Shown here piece after piece: positions 7,288 through 11,580 of a stretch of DNA of 11,580 nucleotides. Position numbers and translations under genes: made by a program. The stretch spans positions 1 to 11,580 of the forward strand of contig JAZRYS010000259.1 of the NCBI GenBank assembly GCA_045600865.1, given 5' to 3'. How positions within the stretch are numbered: the first letter of the stretch is position 1; each line of letters opens with the position of its first letter. The notes under the pieces were generated by a model that ran no database searches, had not been told where the DNA came from, and saw only the letters and a list, made by a program, of their open reading frames with translations. The DNA comes from Aphodosoma sp045600865 (GTDB lineage Bacteria; Bacteroidota; Bacteroidia; Bacteroidales; Paludibacteraceae).

Positions 7288-10254
7288 TTACTTGATTGCA
7301 ATTTTTTCCATACGGTTCTCATTCTTTATGACATATACACCCGACATGAGGTTCTGCAACTCATAACGAGAGTCAATGTGCATTACGAAACGTCCATCCA
7401 TGGTATATACATCACCCTCTTCGAGATATGTCACATCTTCTGTCTGGTCTTCCATTCCTGCAGGAATTTCTTCGAATGTTATCATGAATCGCTCATCATT
7501 GAACCCTGCTGTTGCCTGGAACTGATAGTTTGCATTCGCAAGGTTAGTGCGTTCACCATTCAGTTTGTCAGTAAGGATTGGATATTTTCCATCATTAGGA
7601 TTAGACATGAGAGAAATGGTATATTGTCCAGGCTGTGCTATATAGATTCCAAGGTCAATCTGACCATTTGCGTATGGACGCTCGTCTATTGCAAAACGCT
7701 GACCGTTTTCCATTACATATATTTGAGGGGTGACATTGTCCCCACTGAGGAACTTGCTTGCGTCTGAACTGATTTCATAATCAAGCGAAGCATTCTCATT
7801 CAGCACGAAACGTGTGCGGTCAGATGCTGAATCATTCGAAAGCTTCAGGTTATAGACCAAACGGCTGTTGTTGTCAGCAAATGTTGTGAAGGCAGGAGCA
7901 TTCAGTATCTGCGTAGGCTGTGTATATGTATCTGTACGACCTCCGTTTCTGAAAATCATCGCATTTGCGTTCTCAGGACACTGAACGAAGAATGCTTCGA
8001 ATGGACGGAAGCAATAATGGTCGTCAATGAGAGAATATGCCGTATAGCCAGAACCATTCCATACTGTTATCACACCATTGTGCTGTATTGAGTCAGAATT
8101 GAAGAAGCATGGATAAGGATTGCCGACAAGATTCCAGCTGCTGTTGTGAGGCAGGTCGGAAACGTATGTGTTAAGGAACTGAGAGGCATTTCCAGTCTCA
8201 AAAATCTTGTTCTTGTTACCGTTATCGAGCGCACGAAGGGTAAATTCAATATAAGTATCACTGCTATTCGAATTGGTGCAATTGAAGATGTAGCCTTGGC
8301 CAGCATTCAATGTCATTCCGTCTGTTACGTCCTGCCATGTGTTGCCAGTCAGGTTTGCACGATCCTCACCAGAGTATTTGCGTATCACCCATCCTGTACC
8401 CGAAGGAACATCAATGTCGAATACATCGATATCAACAGGGAAGGAAAGGAAGTTCCAAGTGTTCTTTTTGACTGACACTTTGAATGTGACAGTATCGGCA
8501 GTGATTGTGTCATGGACTATTAGAGATGAACATTCGGTGTAATCATTCGAGTATTTGTACAAAGGTGTACACGCTTGGATATATTTTGAAATATTCAACG
8601 TAGAATCAGTACGTACCGTCAGACGGCCAGTCCTCGTAATCTCCATATCAATTGTATCAGTCAAACCATTCTGTGTAGTGAGAATGAAATCAGTATTGAT
8701 AATAAGTTTGTCAACTGTAGTATCAAGAGGAACAATATTCTTGAACCTATACCAATCTGAGTGTGCAAGATAACTGTTTACCGAATACGCTGGCACATGA
8801 AGTGTAGCATTACTTACGACTGATGATGGGAAAGAGTTGGTCGATACTGGTGTTGTCGCATAGCAAAATACATCTCTGAGAGATGTTGTAGAACTGAAAA
8901 CACTTGACCCCAATGTCTTTAGATTAGAAGAAATTGAAATTGAAGACAGACTGTTACAAGAACTGAAAGCAGAATTATCTATTGAAGATACATTTGGCAA
9001 ATCAATTGATTGCAATGACGTACAATAAGAAAAAGCAGAAGCATAAAGACTTGTCACTTCTGGAATGTATGTGCTTTTAAGAAGATTACATCCACTGAAT
9101 GCATAAGAACCTATAGTTTTTGCTTTAGGAAGATAAATAGAATCAAGATCTGAGCAATCTGAAAATGCTGAACCTTTAATGGATAATACCTCTGGCGCAG
9201 AAAAAGTTTTAAGGTTAAAACATCCATAGAAGGCACGATTATTTATAGTTTCTGCAACAGGTAATGACATGTTTTGTATCGAAGAGCAATAAGAAAAAGC
9301 ATATTCTCCAACTGTAACCAATGATGGCAGATTGTCAATGACAAGATCGCTGCAATTAAAGAAAGCATAATCATTGATTGTTGTGACATTAGGCATATTG
9401 ATATTTTGCAATCCGTTACAATCCTCGAAAGCAGATTCTTCTATATTTACCACTGATGTTGACAGAATCACTTCGTTCAGCATGGTCAAACCTGACAATC
9501 CACCTATGGTAATAATGTCAGTCTGAGATAAATCCAGTTTTGTCATTTCGGTCAGACGGTTAAAATAAGTATAGTCTGTGGCATTCAGATGCCCAGAAAC
9601 AGTGAGCTCATTAACCTCATACCATTGATCAATTGAATCCACGATAACCTGGGCGAAAGTGCCAGCAACTGGTACGTATATTGACAACGCACGGGATTGC
9701 CACCCCTCATAATGAACGTTATGTGCACCACTCCAGTAGTTACTTCCAGACGATTGAGCATTCCTATACTGAGAAATAGCAGAATATGGCACCCACACAT
9801 TAGTTGTATAGGATATTCTGTTTTTTGAATAATGCTTTACTACGCCATTATACAGCAGATGCAAATCTGTAATTGTTGATGGAATATCGCAATCCAACTC
9901 TGTTATGGTGGCTGGCAGTGTCAATTCTGTAAGGTTTGGCATGCTGTCATAATTGACTCCATCTGGATAACCATAATCATACCGCAAACCAACTACGACA
10001 TTGTTGTCTGAGTACAATACAGAGTCTGGCAATATCAAAGAAGAAGCAGAACCCTTTGCACCTCTTACTTTTGCATTTGCAGTATTACTGCTTCTGTAGA
10101 AATAAATAATTGTACCATCTGACAATGTATCAACCAGATTGACGTTCTTTTCCAGCCATGCTGGTGTAGAACATACATGAACAGTATCTGTCCTTGCATT
10201 AAGAGTCAGCATTACCATCAGGAACGCCAACAACGAGAATAATTTTTTCTTCAT
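7288..10254 (-). CDS. BspA-like leucine-rich repeat protein with T9SS sorting domain
   Basis: This is a 988-residue exported protein. I chose ATG 10254 (MKKKLFSLL...) rather than the upstream in-frame ATG at 10362, because it starts a textbook signal peptide cut near Ala20 and the longer start would bury it and overlap the 54-codon gene. Residues about 259-460 form a BspA-type LRR array (AF..C..L pattern), closed by the common 'CYATTP ... LHVPAYSVNSY' capping segment. Residues about 515-900 look like beta-sandwich modules, including a 'WNFLSFP' and 'W-x-IRKYSGEDRA' region often seen in Bacteroidetes surface proteins. The last 45 residues (VYTMDGR ... GVYVIKNEN ... KIAIK) match the type A T9SS C-terminal signal. 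Known: BspA-family LRRs bind host or matrix proteins in some oral species. Binding here is inferred. It is cotranscribed with the giant downstream gene, whose ATG follows after 12 nt. Confidence 0.94.
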   Translation of the reverse strand: MKKKLFSLLAFLMVMLTLNARTDTVHVCSTPAWLEKNVNLVDTLSDGTIIYFYRSSNTANAKVRGAKGSASSLILPDSVLYSDNNVVVGLRYDYGYPDGVNYDSMPNLTELTLPATITELDCDIPSTITDLHLLYNGVVKHYSKNRISYTTNVWVPYSAISQYRNAQSSGSNYWSGAHNVHYEGWQSRALSIYVPVAGTFAQVIVDSIDQWYEVNELTVSGHLNATDYTYFNRLTEMTKLDLSQTDIITIGGLSGLTMLNEVILSTSVVNIEESAFEDCNGLQNINMPNVTTINDYAFFNCSDLVIDNLPSLVTVGEYAFSYCSSIQNMSLPVAETINNRAFYGCFNLKTFSAPEVLSIKGSAFSDCSDLDSIYLPKAKTIGSYAFSGCNLLKSTYIPEVTSLYASAFSYCTSLQSIDLPNVSSIDNSAFSSCNSLSSISISSNLKTLGSSVFSSTTSLRDVFCYATTPVSTNSFPSSVVSNATLHVPAYSVNSYLAHSDWYRFKNIVPLDTTVDKLIINTDFILTTQNGLTDTIDMEITRTGRLTVRTDSTLNISKYIQACTPLYKYSNDYTECSSLIVHDTITADTVTFKVSVKKNTWNFLSFPVDIDVFDIDVPSGTGWVIRKYSGEDRANLTGNTWQDVTDGMTLNAGQGYIFNCTNSNSSDTYIEFTLRALDNGNKNKIFETGNASQFLNTYVSDLPHNSSWNLVGNPYPCFFNSDSIQHNGVITVWNGSGYTAYSLIDDHYCFRPFEAFFVQCPENANAMIFRNGGRTDTYTQPTQILNAPAFTTFADNNSRLVYNLKLSNDSASDRTRFVLNENASLDYEISSDASKFLSGDNVTPQIYVMENGQRFAIDERPYANGQIDLGIYIAQPGQYTISLMSNPNDGKYPILTDKLNGERTNLANANYQFQATAGFNDERFMITFEEIPAGMEDQTEDVTYLEEGDVYTMDGRFVMHIDSRYELQNLMSGVYVIKNENRMEKIAIK
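7291..7425 (-). other. T9SS type A C-terminal sorting domain of the LRR protein
   Basis: The last 45 residues (944-988) show the usual plan: VYTMDGR, then a short spacer, LMSGVYVIKNEN, and a basic-hydrophobic end KIAIK. In this family the domain directs passage through the PorKLMNP/Sov machinery and is removed on anchoring. Confidence 0.88.
8875..9480 (-). repeat. BspA-type LRR array with a 22-residue period
   Basis: Residues about 259-460 of the LRR protein. The conserved Ala of the AF..C motif lies at residues 275, 297, 319, 341, 363, 385, 407 and 429, a strict 22-residue (66-bp) period. A final divergent unit (SSVF) follows after 23. BspA-type units are usually 23 residues. The array is capped by CYATTP ... 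VPAYSVNSY. Confidence 0.88.
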
Positions 10255-10276
10255 ATTATTTTGTTTATTATTAAAT

Positions 10277-10441
10277 CTATAGATAAGCATAACTACTTCT
10301 GTGGAAATAAAGGACAGGATTATCGGCCATAGTGCCGTAATACATACCATAGTTATTGTCATACGTGACAGTAACCGTTTCGGCTTTCGCCGAGATGCCG
10401 ACCACTAAAGCCAGCAAAAAAGCAAAGAATAACTTTTTCAT
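10277..10441 (-). CDS. Small secreted peptide (54 aa), first gene of the operon
   Basis: ATG 10441 begins a 54-codon frame ending in TAG at 10279-10277. The product has a clear Sec signal peptide (MKKLFFAFLLALVVGISAKA, cut after Ala20) and a mature part of about 34 residues rich in Tyr, ending HRSSYAYL. It lies 22 nt before the LRR gene in the same direction and is the first start after the structured leader. The mature part resembles the N-terminus of the next protein: both begin '(D/E)TV-x-V' after the signal and both contain a 'YF-(H/Y)-RSS' motif. It may be a true short secreted peptide, a duplicated N-terminus that lost its remainder, or a translated leader coupling ribosomes to the LRR gene. 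I do not recognise a family. The signal peptide makes a chance ORF unlikely. Confidence 0.62.
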   Translation of the reverse strand: MKKLFFAFLLALVVGISAKAETVTVTYDNNYGMYYGTMADNPVLYFHRSSYAYL

Positions 10442-10763
10442 AAAAAATATTGTTTTAAATTAATATAATTAGTTTGCCTACCGAATAAGACATAAAAAAC
10501 GCAGCCCCCAATTGTCATTCTCTCTTTGGAGGTTCTGGAAAACCCGTACAACAAGAATGACAACGTAGCCTGCGCCGATATGTACAATCACACTCCAAAG
10601 AGTGCATGAATATACATACACCACAGACATCCATTGAAGCATCTTGTTTCAGGTCGTACAAAAATTTTCCAGATTTCCAAAGACTGAAACAAGCGTCAAT
10701 AAACGCCTAATAATATGTCTGCTCGCCCGCCCCCAATGAGAAGACCCCACAGGCGCAAGTTTG
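10442..10763 (-). ncRNA. Long structured 5' leader of the operon
   Basis: About 320 nt between the predicted transcription start and the first good start codon has no convincing gene but dense complementarity. Three perfect 10-nt pairs are visible: 10643-10652 with 10684-10693 (CTTGTTTCAG / CTGAAACAAG), 10593-10602 with 10522-10531 (CTCCAAAGAG / CTCTTTGGAG), and 10554-10563 with 10512-10521 (AGAATGACAA / TTGTCATTCT). A small GCGT/ACGC hairpin lies at 10693-10706. It matches no riboswitch class that I can recognise. A 54-codon ORF (10642-10478) also runs through it and is discussed in the findings. Confidence 0.5.
10494..10604 (-). promoter_or_regulatory. Pseudoknot- or attenuator-like element in the leader
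   Basis: On the minus strand a 10-bp stem (10563-10554 with 10521-10512) sits inside an outer CGCAG/CTGCG stem (10574-10570 with 10504-10500), and the outer stem is followed directly by T6 (10499-10494). This is the form of an intrinsic terminator, 53 nt before the first gene. The hairpin loop contains a 10-nt sequence (10531-10522) perfectly complementary to an upstream segment (10602-10593). That segment can also fold on itself (CACTC/GAGTG). The order of arms allows an H-type pseudoknot or switching between folds. That it regulates the operon is inferred. Confidence 0.5.
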
Positions 10764-10769
10764 CGGTTG

Positions 10770-10801
10770 CAAAGGTAGACATAATTTCTGACTTGGACAA
10801 A
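10770..10801 (-). promoter_or_regulatory. Bacteroidetes-type promoter of the surface-protein operon
   Basis: On the minus strand TTTG (10801-10798) is followed, after 20 nt, by TACCTTTG (10777-10770). This fits the Bacteroidetes primary sigma factor pattern of a TTTG-like -33 element and a TAnnTTTG -7 element. Transcription would start near 10763, at a short inverted repeat (CGCAA/TTGCG, 10754-10765), and give a leader of about 320 nt before the 54-codon gene. No equally good match is seen closer to ATG 10441. Confidence 0.68.
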
Positions 10802-10845
10802 TGTTTTTGAAAGTATTTTTGAAGGTTGCTTTCTGAAGCCGGATT

Positions 10846-10939
10846 CTTCGAGCATCACTGCAGTATTACTCGACCATTGCTAACGATTCTCCACGAATTC
10901 TTGTACGATAGTCGAGTAATGGTCGAGTCATCCTCGAAG
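10846..10939. repeat. Imperfect long inverted repeat with three TCGAGT hexamers
   Basis: The arms are CTTCGAG (10846-10852) and ACTCGACCATT (10868-10878) on the left, and AATGGTCGAGT (10918-10928) and CTCGAAG (10933-10939) on the right; both pairs match exactly as inverted repeats. TCGAGT occurs at 10912 and 10923, 11 bp apart (one helical turn), and inverted at 10868. The element lies 45 to 138 bp upstream of the -33 box of the operon promoter, so it may be an operator or activator site. A degenerate mobile-element remnant is the alternative. Confidence 0.45.
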
Positions 10940-10980
10940 GAACAGAACAAAACTGGTCTTGAACGTTGTCTATAGAACAT

Positions 10981-11012
10981 AAAAAATGGAGGCAGGATTT
11001 GCCTCCATTTTT
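10981..11012 (-). terminator. Intrinsic terminator after the protease unit (probably bidirectional)
   Basis: A perfect 13-bp inverted repeat (10982-10994 with 11000-11012; core ATGGAGGCA / TGCCTCCAT) encloses a 5-nt loop. It is flanked by A and T runs, so in the minus direction the stem ends in a T6 run. It stands 14 nt after the stop of the 38-codon ORF, at the expected end of the protease transcript. The symmetric A/T runs allow it to work in both directions. Confidence 0.88.
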
Positions 11013-11026
11013 GTGTGATTTGTAAT

Positions 11027-11143
11027 TTACAGTTTTTCTATTTCTTCGGGCGACAAGCCAGTATGTTTTTGTAAATTGACATGCTTGATGATATGTTGTC
11101 TTTGTGACTCCTCGTTATTCAGAAAAATTGATAGAATCTCCAT
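11027..11143 (-). CDS. Possible 38-residue protein overlapping the protease gene
   Basis: ATG 11143 opens a 38-codon frame, shifted +1 from the protease gene and overlapping its last 29 nt, with TAA at 11029-11027. The product is charged and helix-prone, with Gln/His/Lys-rich middle and the ending GLSPEEIEKL, which reads like natural protein rather than chance translation. The stop is only 14 nt before the terminator stem, so the frame fills all the space between protease and terminator. It could be a translationally coupled partner, or the true C-terminus of the protease, reached by a +1 shift at the TTTTT run near 11126-11130 or lost by an indel there. No family is recognised. Confidence 0.42.
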   Translation of the reverse strand: MEILSIFLNNEESQRQHIIKHVNLQKHTGLSPEEIEKL

Positions 11144-11564
11144 TTGCGATTCTGAAAGAAAACATAGTTCCGTTATCAGGATGCGTAATAGCAATATCGC
11201 ATAAAGCTATTACATCCATACCTATGAGCATGTCTGTGTCAGGCAATGCACCCCCTATGACTTTCAGTTTTGAAATCTCAATCCCATTTGGCAGAATCAA
11301 ATTTACATAGTATATGAATGCTTCGGCTGAACCATGTGCATGGTAAGTCGTGCATTTTGAAACTGGACACAAACCTAATTTAGCTATAATCTTATTTGAT
11401 AGCATTGACATGACAGCTCCTGTGTCCCAAAGACAGTTTAGTTCGACTTTGGCAGGGAGAACCGAAGGTGGATTGGCAACATTGTACGGCCTTCTGACAT
11501 TACCTGACGTTACTATAGCTGGCAATTTGTAAGGACTTGTGATAGTGAAAGATTTGCTTGTCAT
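11115..11564 (-). CDS. Retropepsin-like aspartic protease (clan AA)
   Basis: This is a 149-residue protein from ATG 11564. The core is of the retroviral aspartic protease type: a hydrophobic strand leading to the catalytic Asp-Thr-Gly (LWDTGA, residues 47-49), then a flap region (about 75-90), and a second strand with LIGMDVI (about 113-119), which corresponds to the ILG-like hydrophobic-Gly element of the fold. Such proteases act as homodimers, each monomer giving one Asp. There is no signal peptide or membrane segment, so it is probably cytoplasmic; its substrate is unknown. The length suits the single-domain bacterial family. The frame stays open to the window edge (in-frame TTG at 11570), so the true start could lie a little upstream. 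The 3' end overlaps a 38-codon ORF, and a strong terminator follows, so it is a transcription unit separate from the surface-protein operon. Confidence 0.85.
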   Translation of the reverse strand: MTSKSFTITSPYKLPAIVTSGNVRRPYNVANPPSVLPAKVELNCLWDTGAVMSMLSNKIIAKLGLCPVSKCTTYHAHGSAEAFIYYVNLILPNGIEISKLKVIGGALPDTDMLIGMDVIALCDIAITHPDNGTMFSFRIANGDSINFSE

Positions 11565-11580
11565 TGTCAAAATATTGCTC

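Noticed and set aside
7378..8773. ORFs of 60-130 codons opposite the LRR gene, including one of 129 codons
   Set aside because: They are antisense to recognisable beta-sandwich and sorting-domain sequence and have no protein-like motifs.
10255..10362. Upstream in-frame ATG at 10362, giving a 1024-residue LRR protein
   Set aside because: The extra 36 residues put another segment before an ideal signal peptide and overlap the 54-codon gene; ATG 10254 is the better start.
10255..10441. Frameshifted fusion of the 54-codon gene to the LRR gene
   Set aside because: A fusion would carry two signal peptides, and each gene has its own start, so separate genes are simpler.
10649..10858. 69-codon minus-strand ORF across the promoter
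   Set aside because: It spans the predicted -33 and -7 boxes and leader stem, is rich in Arg and Ser without recognisable structure, and has no signal of coding.
10442..11026. Transposon or insertion sequence remnant
   Set aside because: There are inverted repeats but no transposase fragment and no target-site duplication; promoter and leader features explain the region better.

Overview
The window looks like a Bacteroidales chromosome, most like Prevotella or a relative. The reasons are a type IX secretion (T9SS) C-terminal sorting signal, BspA-type leucine-rich repeats, InlB-like repeats and Cys-containing 'C-x-G ... GCDS' repeats in secreted giants, a promoter of the Bacteroidetes TTTG / TAnnTTTG type, start codons without Shine-Dalgarno sequences, and a clan AA retropepsin-like protein typical of the phylum. 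All supported genes are on the minus strand, so the window reads from right to left.

Right end (about 11580 to 10981): a small intracellular retropepsin-like aspartic protease gene, a 38-codon ORF overlapping its 3' end, and a strong 13-bp hairpin terminator. Between the terminator and the next gene lie about 540 bases of non-coding DNA. This holds an imperfect long inverted repeat with three TCGAGT hexamers, a good Bacteroidetes-type promoter, and a leader of about 320 nt. The leader contains three perfectly complementary 10-nt pairs. Two of them interlock in pseudoknot order, and one stem is followed by a T6 run like an attenuator.

Middle and left (10441 to 1): a tight three-gene transcription unit. 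First comes a 54-residue secreted peptide whose mature part resembles the N-terminus of the next protein. Then, 22 nt later, comes a 988-residue BspA-like LRR protein with a T9SS sorting domain. Then, 12 nt later, comes a giant modular surface protein that is open for at least 2425 codons and runs off the left edge. Its order is signal peptide, two InlB-like repeats, a BspA-type LRR segment, several beta-sandwich modules, an alpha-helical and hydrophobic module, a run of 19 Asp, a carboxypeptidase-regulatory-like domain, Ig-like domains, and at least ten 51-residue repeats. Its C-terminus, probably with a sorting domain, is outside the window.

Taken together, the operon appears to export two or three cell-surface or secreted proteins through Sec and T9SS, with a structured leader controlling expression. 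A role in adhesion or matrix binding is an inference from the domain types. The most unusual parts are the structured leader, the short secreted peptide, and the giant repeat protein.
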